Of a DNA stretch of 39,586 nt, positions 1-6,722 are shown in pieces. A model generated the notes under the pieces. It saw only the letters and a list, made by a program, of their open reading frames with translations. It did no database searches and was not told where the DNA came from. Each line of letters starts with the position of its first letter. The stretch's first letter is position 1. The stretch lies in assembly GCA_937927675.1 (NCBI GenBank), contig CALBSG010000066.1:1-39586 (forward strand). Reading direction: 5' to 3'. The position numbers were made by a program, and so were the translations under genes. Origin of the DNA: an uncultured Paracoccaceae bacterium (GTDB lineage Bacteria; Pseudomonadota; Alphaproteobacteria; Rhodobacterales; Rhodobacteraceae).

Positions 1-485
1 GCTTGCCGACGAAGCTGGAGAGCGACAACACTGCGGGGCCGAGTGCGATCATTGCCCTGTCCCTGTCCGGGGTGATGTTGCCCGAGCGGGCCTTGCCGGA
101 TTTCTGTACGCCCTGAAGCTCGACGCGGAGCTTACTGCCGATAATCCAGCATGAGAGCATCAGGCCGTTTGTGACGTCGGCGTCAGCACGGTCAGCTGGC
201 CCACCACGATGAAACGCAGGGTCGGCCCAAAGCGGTCTTTCGGCCCTTGACGGCGCGCGATCGCAAGCGTTCGTTGGGTTCATCGGCGACTGGACCATGT
301 GTAGGTGCTTGCTCCGATTGCCTCGCAGGCAACGCGCGCGGTCGATTTTCCTTTAAATTTCCATCGCCGCGCCATCAATCGGCGCCACATGCGGCGACAA
401 ATTTGCGTGTCATGTGCAACCGGCATGCCCCACATCATTGCAAATTAGTTCATGTGTTCAGCGGTCCGCTCCCATTTTGCAGGTG
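1..485. other. Left-edge region without a supported gene
   Basis: This stretch lies downstream of ureG. Short open frames exist on both strands: a minus-strand frame open from about 287 to the window edge, and a plus-strand frame ending at about 116. None has a family I recognise or a convincing ribosome binding site. The minus strand also shows a plausible-looking hydrophobic peptide in a different frame around 165-240, so a decayed or frameshifted gene is possible. I saw no tRNA, terminator hairpin or IS end here. Contig-edge artefact is another possibility. Confidence 0.4.
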
Positions 486-1109
486 TCAAGGCTTCGGACG
501 AAGACCGCCTTCGCGTTCCAGGAACGCAACTATATCTGCGACCCCTTGGCATTGGCGTAGCCGCGCCATTACAAATGGCCGCTTTTGGCGCGCCCTTTGC
601 GTGTCTTCTTCAAGCAAGGCCAGATCCACGCCGACATAGGGTGCAAGGTCCGTCTTGTTGACCACCAGCAGGTCCGAGCGGGTAACGCCGGGGCCCTTCT
701 TGCGCGGAATGTCCTGCCCTGCGGCGGTGTCGATGACGTAGATCGACAGATCGACCAGCTCCGGCGAAAAGGTGGCGGCGAGGTTGTCGCCGCCGCTTTC
801 GATCAGGATCAGGTCAAGGTCGGGGAATGCGCGGTTCAGATCGGCCACCGCAGCAAGGTTGATAGACGCGTCCTCGCGGATCGCAGTATGCGGGCAGCCG
901 CCGGTTTCGACGCCTCTAATGCGGTCGGCGGGCAAGGCTTGGGCGCGGACAAGATAGTCAGCGTCTTCGCGCGTATAGATGTCATTTGTTATGACCGCCA
1001 TCGAACATCGACGGGCCAAGGCGCGGCACAGCTGTTCGGTCAATGTTGTTTTTCCGGCACCAACCGGTCCGCCAATACCGACACGAAGGGGGCCATTGGG
1101 ATTGGTCAT
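486..1109 (-). CDS. ureG: Urease accessory GTPase UreG
   Basis: UreG is the SIMIBI-class GTPase that powers nickel delivery to apo-urease together with UreD, UreF and UreE in the cytoplasm. The 207-residue product has the family's usual length. It opens with a P-loop (GGPVGAGKTT, about residues 13-22), followed by NDIYTREDA, the metal-site region GCPHTAIREDAS (Cys-Pro-His) and the guanine-specificity motif VVNKTDLA near residue 150. It is the last gene of the operon. Its ATG overlaps the ureF stop in an ATGA (1106-1109), which supports this start and translational coupling. No clear hairpin terminator follows the stop at 486. Identification is secure. Confidence 0.96.
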   Translation of the reverse strand: MTNPNGPLRVGIGGPVGAGKTTLTEQLCRALARRCSMAVITNDIYTREDADYLVRAQALPADRIRGVETGGCPHTAIREDASINLAAVADLNRAFPDLDLILIESGGDNLAATFSPELVDLSIYVIDTAAGQDIPRKKGPGVTRSDLLVVNKTDLAPYVGVDLALLEEDTQRARQKRPFVMARLRQCQGVADIVAFLEREGGLRPKP

Positions 1110-1747
1110 GAGCGGTAAATCCTGACTTCAAGGGTTTCATGCCGCATCGCTGCGATGTCGGCCCCAAGGGTTGCGCTGGACAGTGCGGAAAGCGGTTCGG
1201 TGGCGAACTGGCGGCCAAGCGTTGCAATCAAGGGGACAAGTTGGCCCAGCAGTTGTTGACCTTGGGGCGCGCCAAGCGGAATAAACCGAACACCGACAAG
1301 GGTCAGTTGGGTGGCAAAGGCATGCAGGAACAGCGCCAGAACTTCGGGCGTGGGCAGGTCAAGGCGGCGGGTGGCATGGCCCACCGCCAGCGCATAGGGC
1401 AAGGGCGGCGGCTGAGTGCCGGTCATGCCCGCGATGATTTGGCCAAAAGCGGCCCCTTGTTCGCGCATTTCCGTGCCGCGTTCGGCCGAGGCGGTATAGG
1501 CGTAGGCAAGCTCTGCGAGGTCATCTTCGGGTCTGGCTTCGTTTCTGGCATGGGCCAGCAGGATGGCGTCATTGCGGGCCGACCCATGTTTCAAGATTGC
1601 AATGATCCAATCGATCAGGCTTGCCGCATCGGTGACGGCGCCATCGGCGATCGCCTGCTCCAGCCCTTGGGAATAGGCGTAAGACCCGACCGGGAAGGCC
1701 GGGGAAAGCCATTGCGTCAGGATCAGACGGTCAACGCTTTGCGGCAT
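1106..1747 (-). CDS. ureF: Urease accessory protein UreF
   Basis: UreF bridges UreD-bound apo-urease and the UreG GTPase and controls GTP hydrolysis during nickel insertion. The product is all-helical with the family signature LTQWLSPAFPVGSYAYSQGL near the N terminus and a C-terminal stretch matching the R-x-E-x-R-IYRS tail of the family. The frame is open further upstream, to 1855, but I chose the ATG at 1747. It gives 213 residues and places the conserved core directly after the start, whereas the upstream extension is low-complexity Arg/Pro sequence that is the shadow of the ureE His-rich tail. The start lies 17 bases inside the ureE 3' end, and the stop overlaps ureG by 4 bases. Confidence 0.93.
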   Translation of the reverse strand: MPQSVDRLILTQWLSPAFPVGSYAYSQGLEQAIADGAVTDAASLIDWIIAILKHGSARNDAILLAHARNEARPEDDLAELAYAYTASAERGTEMREQGAAFGQIIAGMTGTQPPPLPYALAVGHATRRLDLPTPEVLALFLHAFATQLTLVGVRFIPLGAPQGQQLLGQLVPLIATLGRQFATEPLSALSSATLGADIAAMRHETLEVRIYRS

Positions 1748-2267
1748 GAAAGTGCAGATGCCCGTCGCCGTGGTCATGCCAGCCAAAGGTTTCGGCGGGG
1801 GGCGGCGGCGCTGGGTCTGGCGCGTGGGAATGCCCCATGGTCCGCCCCGTGCCATAAGCCCCGCCTTCTGGCGTAAAGGGTTCGGTCACGAAGGCAAGTG
1901 TCGCGCCAAGCTGGGTCAGCATCGCTTCCAGCACATGATCGCGGCGGATCAGAAGGCGGTCCTTGCCGATCTGGCAGGGCGTGTGCCGGTTGCCGATATG
2001 CCAGGCCAGCCGGTGCAGATCGCCGGTGATCTTTACCAGCGGCTCTTCGGCGGGCAGAATCTGAATGGCGCGGCCATCGGCCAGTTCAAAGCCCCAGAAA
2101 TCATCAAGGTTGGCCACGGCGGGCAGATCAACAAGAAAGCTGTTGCCTTGGGTCGTGGTCAGCCGTTTGCGGCGCATCAGGCGGGCGTCATAGTCCAGAA
2201 CCACGACGTCAAACGAGGTGGTCGGGGCGGTCTTCAAGAGGCTGTGGGCGGGGGGCAGATTGGGCAT
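1731..2267 (-). CDS. ureE: Urease nickel metallochaperone UreE
   Basis: UreE binds Ni(II) and hands it to the UreG-containing activation complex. The 178-residue protein has the N-terminal UreE domain (LTTTQGNSFLVDLP, then ILPAEEPLVKI) and the metal-binding C-terminal domain with the conserved LAWHIGNRHTPCQI stretch, where His is the dimer-interface nickel ligand of the family. The extreme C terminus is His-rich (HSHAPD, then WHDHGDGHLHFH), the usual extra nickel store seen in some UreE proteins. It starts 16 bases after the ureC stop and its tail overlaps the ureF start by 17 bases. Confidence 0.94.
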   Translation of the reverse strand: MPNLPPAHSLLKTAPTTSFDVVVLDYDARLMRRKRLTTTQGNSFLVDLPAVANLDDFWGFELADGRAIQILPAEEPLVKITGDLHRLAWHIGNRHTPCQIGKDRLLIRRDHVLEAMLTQLGATLAFVTEPFTPEGGAYGTGRTMGHSHAPDPAPPPPAETFGWHDHGDGHLHFHAAKR

Positions 2268-2283
2268 TTGCTGTCCTGCGGCA

Positions 2284-3993
2284 TCAATACATGAAATATC
2301 GTTGCGCCAGCGGCAATTCTTGCGCTGGCTCGCAAACCAAAAGCTCGCCGTCCGCGCGCACTTCGTAGGTTTCGGGATTGACCTCGATTTGCGGGCGGGC
2401 CGCGTTGTGAATCATGTCGGCCTTGCCGATGGTGCGGGTGTTCTCAACGGCCAGTGTCTGCTTGGCCAGACCTAGCGAGGCGCCCAGATTGTCGGCCTGC
2501 GCCGCGGCCGAGATGAACAGCACGGCGTTGCGCTCGACCGCGCGGCCATGGGCCCCGAACATCGGGCGGGAATAGACCGGCTGTGGCGTCGGAATGGAGG
2601 CATTGGTATCGCCCATCTGCGCGCAGGCAATCATGCCGCCGACAAGAACCATCTCGGGTTTCGCGCCAAAGAAGGCGGGCCACCATAGAACCAGATCAGC
2701 GCGTTTTCCCGCTGCAATGCTGCCGATATGGCGCGACATGCCTTGGGCGATGGCGGGGTTGATGGTGTACTTGGCAATATAGCGCTTGGCCCGCACATTG
2801 TCGTTTGGACCGGTCTCCTCAGCCAGACGGCCGCGCTGCAGCTTCATCCTATGGGCGGTCTGCCAAGTGCGGGTGATGACCTCGCCCACGCGCCCCATGG
2901 CCTGACTGTCCGAAGACAGGATAGAAAACGCACCGATATCGTGCAGGATGTCTTCGGCGGCGATGGTTTCGCGGCGGATGCGGCTTTCGGCAAAGGCCAC
3001 GTCTTCTGGGATCGATGGATCAAGGTGATGGCAGACCATCAGCATGTCGAGATGCTCTTCCAATGTGTTCACCGTGTAGGGCATGGTCGGATTGGTCGAT
3101 GATGGAATGACATTGGGGTGCGAGGCGATCTTGATGATGTCGGGAGCGTGCCCGCCGCCTGCACCTTCGGTATGAAAGGCGTGGATCGTGCGGCCCTTGA
3201 TGGCGGCCAGCGTGTTTTCAACAAAGCCTGACTCATTCAGGGTGTCGGTATGGATCATCACCTGCACATCCATGTCATCGGCAACCGACAGGCAGCAATC
3301 GATGGCGGCGGGCGTGGTGCCCCAGTCTTCGTGCAGCTTCAGCGCGCAGGCCCCGCCTTTGACCATTTCAACCAGTGCCTCGGGACGCGAGGCATTGCCC
3401 TTGCCCGAAAGGCCAAAGTTGATCGGAAATGCGTCCAGACTTTGCAGCATCCGCCCCAAATGCCAGGGGCCGGGGGTGCAGGTGGTGGCCAATGTCCCAT
3501 GGGCTGGCCCCGTGCCACCGCCCAGCATGGTGGTGATGCCCGAATGCAGCGCATCCTCGATCTGGCCGGGCGCGATAAAGTGGATATGGGCGTCCATTCC
3601 CCCTGCGGTCAGGATCTTGCCTTCACCTGCGATGCCTTCGGTCGAGGGGCCGATGATGATGGTCACGCCGGATTGGGTGTCGGGGTTGCCTGCCTTGCCG
3701 AGGGCATGGATCAACCCATCCCGCAGGCCCACATCAGCCTTGTAGATGCCGGAATGGTCAAAGATCAGCGCGTTGGTAATGACGGTGTCCGCCGCGCCGC
3801 CCGAGCGCGGGATCTGCGACTGGCCCATGCCATCGCGGATCACCTTGCCCCCGCCAAACTTGACCTCTTCGCCATAGGTGGTCAGGTCGCGCTCAACCTC
3901 GATGATGATGTCGGTATCTCCCAGCCGGACACGGTCGCCCGTGGTCGGACCATACATGGCCGCGTAATCGGGGCGGGAAATGCGGGTGGGCAT
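2284..3993 (-). CDS. ureC: Urease alpha subunit UreC
   Basis: This is the catalytic subunit, which hydrolyses urea to ammonia and carbamate at a bi-nickel centre. The 569-residue product matches the usual length. Visible active-site elements are MDAHIHF (two nickel-binding His), ACALKLHEDWG (the carbamylated Lys), DTLNESG, the AFHTEGAGGGHAPD loop (nickel His), the mobile-flap motif MVCHHLDP (Cys-His-His) and SSDSQAMGRVGE (nickel Asp). I prefer the ATG at 3993, which overlaps the ureB stop in a TGATG. A GTG one codon upstream (3996) is the alternative. All catalytic residues appear present, so the enzyme should be functional if nickel-loaded. Confidence 0.97.
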   Translation of the reverse strand: MPTRISRPDYAAMYGPTTGDRVRLGDTDIIIEVERDLTTYGEEVKFGGGKVIRDGMGQSQIPRSGGAADTVITNALIFDHSGIYKADVGLRDGLIHALGKAGNPDTQSGVTIIIGPSTEGIAGEGKILTAGGMDAHIHFIAPGQIEDALHSGITTMLGGGTGPAHGTLATTCTPGPWHLGRMLQSLDAFPINFGLSGKGNASRPEALVEMVKGGACALKLHEDWGTTPAAIDCCLSVADDMDVQVMIHTDTLNESGFVENTLAAIKGRTIHAFHTEGAGGGHAPDIIKIASHPNVIPSSTNPTMPYTVNTLEEHLDMLMVCHHLDPSIPEDVAFAESRIRRETIAAEDILHDIGAFSILSSDSQAMGRVGEVITRTWQTAHRMKLQRGRLAEETGPNDNVRAKRYIAKYTINPAIAQGMSRHIGSIAAGKRADLVLWWPAFFGAKPEMVLVGGMIACAQMGDTNASIPTPQPVYSRPMFGAHGRAVERNAVLFISAAAQADNLGASLGLAKQTLAVENTRTIGKADMIHNAARPQIEVNPETYEVRADGELLVCEPAQELPLAQRYFMY

Positions 3994-4298
3994 CACAGAT
4001 CCCCCATCACAGCGCCGTTGAACCCGAACACCCGCCGCCGCCCGCCGTAAGGCACAAGCTGCACCTCGCGCGATTGGCCGGGTTCAAAGCGCACGGCTGT
4101 GCCTGCGGCGATGTCCAGGCGCATACCGTGGGCTGCGGCACGGTCAAAGGAAAGGCCGGGGTTGGTTTCGGCAAAGTGGTAATGCGAACCGACCTGCACC
4201 GGGCGGTCGCCGGTATTGGCGACCATCAGCACGGTGACCGGCTGGCCCTGATTGAGGACGATGTCACCGGCTGCGGGCAGAATCTCTCCGGGGATCAT
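3993..4298 (-). CDS. ureB: Urease beta subunit UreB
   Basis: This is the small structural subunit of the (UreABC)3 apo-enzyme. It is 101 residues, begins MIPGEILPA and contains the family stretch VGSHYHFAETN and the FEPGQSREVQLVPYGG segment. Its ATG overlaps the stop of the preceding small membrane-protein gene in an ATGA (4295-4298), and its stop overlaps the ureC start. The subunit is encoded separately from ureA, as is usual in proteobacteria. Confidence 0.96.
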   Translation of the reverse strand: MIPGEILPAAGDIVLNQGQPVTVLMVANTGDRPVQVGSHYHFAETNPGLSFDRAAAHGMRLDIAAGTAVRFEPGQSREVQLVPYGGRRRVFGFNGAVMGDL

Positions 4299-4471
4299 TG
4301 CTGTTTCCGCACAAGATAGACCACACAGGCCAGCACGGCAGCGCCAAGCGCAATCAGCGCCAGATGGTCGGGTTCGGACAGCATATGCAACAAGGTCGCC
4401 TGGGAATGGTCTCCCGGATGGGCAAAGGCCGGGCTGGCAAGCATGGCAAAAGCGGGAAAGAGGCGGGTCAT
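4295..4471 (-). CDS. Small membrane protein inside the urease operon
   Basis: This is a 58-residue ORF between ureA and ureB whose stop overlaps the ureB start in an ATGA, so it is very probably translated. It has an N-terminal hydrophobic signal (MTRLFPAFAMLASPAFA) with an AFA cleavage-like end, a short His-containing periplasmic stretch (HPGDHSQ), and a C-terminal transmembrane segment (LALIALGAAVLACVVYLV) ending RKQQ. The start at 4471 is chosen because a longer frame upstream is a shadow of ureA. I do not recognise a named family. Position and His content suggest a role in urease biogenesis or metal or substrate handling, but that is inference. Confidence 0.7.
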   Translation of the reverse strand: MTRLFPAFAMLASPAFAHPGDHSQATLLHMLSEPDHLALIALGAAVLACVVYLVRKQQ

Positions 4472-4494
4472 GGCTCGGCCTTTCAGCAAAAGGG

Positions 4495-4797
4495 TCAGCG
4501 TATGGGGTGGTGAACGGTCACCAACTTGGTGCCGTCGGGAAAGGTGGCCTCGACTTGAACCGAATGGATCATCTCGGGGATGCCAGGCATGCATTGATCG
4601 ACGGTGATCACATGTCCCCCGGCTTGCATCAGGTCTGACACCGTTCGGCCTTCCCGCGCGCCCTCGACGACGAAATCGGTAATCAAAGCGATGGCTTCGG
4701 GGTGATTGAGCTTGACACCGCGCGCCAGCCTGCCGCGCGCAACCATGGCGGCCAGGCTGATCAGAAGCTTGTCTTTTTCGCGGGGAGTAAGGTTCAT
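4495..4797 (-). CDS. ureA: Urease gamma subunit UreA
   Basis: This is the smallest structural subunit of urease, needed for assembly of the trimeric apo-enzyme. It is 100 residues, starting MNLTPREKDKLL, with the family blocks RGVKLNHPEAIALI, EGAREGRTV, CMPGIPEMIHSVQVEATFPDGTKLVTVHHPI. The frame is open upstream to 5088, but the conserved start and the ATGA overlap with ureD (4794-4797) fix the ATG at 4797. A gap of 23 bases separates it from the small membrane ORF downstream. Confidence 0.96.
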   Translation of the reverse strand: MNLTPREKDKLLISLAAMVARGRLARGVKLNHPEAIALITDFVVEGAREGRTVSDLMQAGGHVITVDQCMPGIPEMIHSVQVEATFPDGTKLVTVHHPIR

Positions 4798-5618
4798 TGG
4801 GTCTCTCCGGCTGGCCAAACACGGGGCAAAGACCGCCCGCTTAGAATGCGCAATATTCGCGCCAGAATCTGCTTTAGAGGCCAGCCGTCGGTTGCGGTCA
4901 GGCGCACCACGCATTTGCCATCCCAGCCCGACACTGCCGCCAGTGGAACAGCAGCCCGCAACGCAGCCACGGCGTCTTGCGCGCCTTGGGCCACCAGACA
5001 GACGACGGCAAAGGCGCGTGCGCCATGCAACAGCGCGGCAGAGGGCGAGGTCAGCGTTTCTGGCGAAAGCTGCGTCGTGTCGGCCCAAACCAGGCGACCT
5101 GCGCGGCGGATCATGCGGTGATCATGAAACCGGGCATTGGTCAATGTTTCGCCCATCGCTGCCCGGCCAAGGACCACAGTCTCGGCAACCAGACACGAGG
5201 CACCCGGTGCAAGATCGATTTCGGTCTGCCGGGACAAATGCGAATATTGGTAAAGAATGGTTTCTTGCGGCATCCAATCCAAATGCGCGCCTTGGCCAAC
5301 CGTCGCCGAAAAGCTGATCTTTGCAGGGGCTTCGGTGGAGGCATAGGCGCGTTCTGCCGTTTGCGTCGTGGCCAGCACGCAGGCGTCAGCATGAAGATCA
5401 AGTCGCAAGGTAAGTTTGTCACCGCCTGTCAGGCCGCCGGAGGTATTGATAAAAACCACTTCTGGCGACATCCCCCGCTGGCTGGGAAGCATGATCTTGG
5501 CTGACCCGGACTGATGAAGATCGACAAGTTTGGTCTGCGTTCCAAGCCTCGAAAAAGAGGCGAAAGCCTCTCCGCGACTGCGCTGCATTGAAATTTGGGT
5601 CTGTCCGTACATAACCAT
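4794..5618 (-). CDS. ureD: Urease accessory protein UreD
   Basis: UreD (UreH) is the scaffold that binds apo-urease first and recruits UreF and UreG. The product is up to 274 residues and shows the family signatures SPEVVFINTSGGLTGGD, TTQTAERAY, WMPQETILY and the GRAAMGE segment. It is the first gene of the operon. Two in-frame ATGs lie at 5618 and 5612. A purine-rich AAGAAAG directly abuts the first one, so the second ATG, six bases further on, may be the true start (272 residues). Confidence 0.94.
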   Translation of the reverse strand: MVMYGQTQISMQRSRGEAFASFSRLGTQTKLVDLHQSGSAKIMLPSQRGMSPEVVFINTSGGLTGGDKLTLRLDLHADACVLATTQTAERAYASTEAPAKISFSATVGQGAHLDWMPQETILYQYSHLSRQTEIDLAPGASCLVAETVVLGRAAMGETLTNARFHDHRMIRRAGRLVWADTTQLSPETLTSPSAALLHGARAFAVVCLVAQGAQDAVAALRAAVPLAAVSGWDGKCVVRLTATDGWPLKQILARILRILSGRSLPRVWPAGETQ

Positions 5619-5858
5619 CTTTCTTGATCGTCGTCAGTACATTGGAAGAGCCAAGCCGAGCCGGGCAAACCCCAAAAAGCTCCAAACAAGGGGTAACTTC
5701 GAGCTTCGACACGGCGATGCTCAGGAAATTGCCTCAGATGTTCATTTCTTGGGCAGCAAAGGAAGGAATTGAGGCGCGGCCGGTCGCATTCCAAGAACTT
5801 CGGGGGAAACGCCGCGCCACGGCGGTTCAACTCTCATTTAGAATGCCCAAGGAACTTA
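5619..5858. promoter_or_regulatory. Intergenic region upstream of the urease operon
   Basis: These 240 bases lie between ureD and the left end of the IS element. The urease operon promoter must lie here or inside the IS. I could not identify convincing -35/-10 elements, an NtrC-type palindrome or a terminator by eye. Because the IS separates this region from the downstream gene on the far side, the ancestral spacing between ureD and the diguanylate cyclase gene was only about 240 bases. Confidence 0.45.
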
Positions 5859-5876
5859 GGGTCAGGACCCATTGAT
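5859..5876 (+). repeat. IS left terminal inverted repeat
   Basis: Reads GGGTCAGGACCCATTGAT. It pairs with the right end at 6705-6722 with three mismatches (positions 6, 7 and 11). The preceding TA is the presumed target duplication. Confidence 0.9.
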
Positions 5877-5929
5877 TTGCTTGAGGCCGCCGTCGCTGCG
5901 TGATTCAAGACCTTGAACTGTCGGGGGGC

Positions 5930-6292
5930 ATGATGAGCAATCTATTCTGGTTGACGGACGAGCAGATGGAGCGGTTGAGACCGTTCTTTCCGAAGAGCCA
6001 TGGAAAGCCGCGAGTGGATGACCGGCGCGTGCTAAGCGGGATAATCTTCATCAATCGCAATGGGTTGAGGTGGTGCGATGCGCCGCGTGAGTATGGCCCG
6101 CCGAAGACGCTTTACAACAGATGGAAGCGGTGGGGTGACATGGGGGTTTTCGCCAGGATGATGGAGGGGCTGGCCTCGAAAGGCACCGAGCAGAAGACCA
6201 TCATGATCGACGCGACCTACCTGAAAGCGCATCGCACGGCTTCGAGCCTGCGGGCAAAAAAGGGGGGCTTGACGACCAGCGCGGGCGCTTGA
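5930..6292 (+). CDS. IS5-family transposase, first frame (OrfA)
   Basis: This is the N-terminal half of the transposase. It carries the helix-rich DNA-binding region (LFWLTDEQMERLRPFFPK, VDDRRVLSGIIFINRNGLRWCDAP, LYNRWKRW) and the first catalytic Asp in MIDATYLKAH. A GTG-initiated frame begins at 5900, but the ATG at 5930 (or the adjacent 5933) is preferred because the family typically begins just before this conserved block. The frame ends 13 codons after the conserved RAKKGG at the slippery sequence A AAA AAG. Full-length transposase requires a -1 shift into the second frame, giving about 257 residues from 5930. Confidence 0.88.
   Translation: MMSNLFWLTDEQMERLRPFFPKSHGKPRVDDRRVLSGIIFINRNGLRWCDAPREYGPPKTLYNRWKRWGDMGVFARMMEGLASKGTEQKTIMIDATYLKAHRTASSLRAKKGGLTTSAGA
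6256..6262 (+). promoter_or_regulatory. Programmed -1 frameshift heptamer A AAA AAG
   Basis: The run of six A followed by six G places A AAA AAG in the zero frame of OrfA (codons GCA AAA AAG). This is the efficient bacterial -1 slippery heptamer. Slipping back one base moves translation into the OrfB frame, reading GGG GGG CTT GAC and continuing to the stop at 6702. This is the known strategy for expressing the fused transposase in IS5/IS427-type elements. Confidence 0.82.
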
Positions 6293-6702
6293 TCGGGCGG
6301 ACAAAGGGCGGGTTGAACACCAAACTGCACGCCGTCACGGACGCCAAGGGTCGTCCACTGAAGTTCTTCATGACCGCAGGTCAAGTCAGCGACTACACCG
6401 GAGCCGCAGCCCTGCTGGGCGGTCTGCCAGCTGCTGAATGGATGCTCGCAGACCGGGGCTATGACGCCGACTGGTTCAGAGAGGCGTTGAAAGACAAGGG
6501 GATACGCCCCTGCATCCCAGGCCGGAAGTCCCGCGCAAAGACCGTGCGGTACGACAAACGGCGTTACCGGCACCGCAACCGGATCAAGATCATGTTCGGT
6601 CGACTGAAAGACTGGCGCAGGGTCGCAACCCGCTATGACAGGTGCGCCAAGACCTTCCTCTCCGCCGTCGCCCTCGCCGCAACTATCATGTTCTGGCTTT
6701 GA
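6289..6702 (+). CDS. IS5-family transposase, second frame (OrfB), catalytic Glu replaced
   Basis: This is the C-terminal catalytic half of the transposase. It is normally made as a fusion with OrfA after -1 frameshifting at 6256-6262, and the TTG at 6289 is only a nominal start. It holds GRTKGGLNTKLHAVTDAKGRP, the second catalytic Asp in WMLADRGYDADWF, and the C-terminal IS5 signature Y-x2-R-x3-E-x6-K around RYRHRNRIKIMFGRLK. In this copy the Glu of that signature is Lys (codon AAG, 6586-6588), one G-to-A change from GAG. Since this Glu is the third member of the DDE triad, the protein is probably catalytically dead. The C terminus (AALAATIMFWL-like) is intact. Confidence 0.87.
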   Translation: MIGRTKGGLNTKLHAVTDAKGRPLKFFMTAGQVSDYTGAAALLGGLPAAEWMLADRGYDADWFREALKDKGIRPCIPGRKSRAKTVRYDKRRYRHRNRIKIMFGRLKDWRRVATRYDRCAKTFLSAVALAATIMFWL

Positions 6703-6704
6703 CG

Positions 6705-6722
6705 ATCAATGAGTCTGGACCC
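6705..6722 (-). repeat. IS right terminal inverted repeat
   Basis: On the minus strand it reads GGGTCCAGACTCATTGAT, 15 of 18 identical to the left end. The following TA at 6723-6724 completes the target duplication. The terminal base at 6722 supplies the G of the neighbouring gene's TAG stop. Confidence 0.9.

Larger units (their letters stand above)
5859..6722 (+). mobile_element. IS5-family (IS427-like) insertion sequence, 864 bp
   Basis: The element is bounded by imperfect 18-bp terminal inverted repeats (15 of 18 match) starting GGGTC, and flanked by a TA dinucleotide on each side (5857-5858 and 6723-6724), consistent with a 2-bp target duplication. It contains one transposase split into two overlapping frames with a -1 slippery site between them. 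This is the layout of the IS427 group of the IS5 family. The overall structure is complete, but a catalytic-residue change in the second frame makes it a probably non-autonomous copy. The IS lies between the urease operon and the diguanylate cyclase gene and disrupts neither reading frame. Confidence 0.93.

Noticed and set aside
5900..5929. GTG start for the IS transposase at 5900
   Set aside because: The family conserved block starts at the ATG pair 5930/5933; the GTG adds ten non-conserved residues near the IS end.
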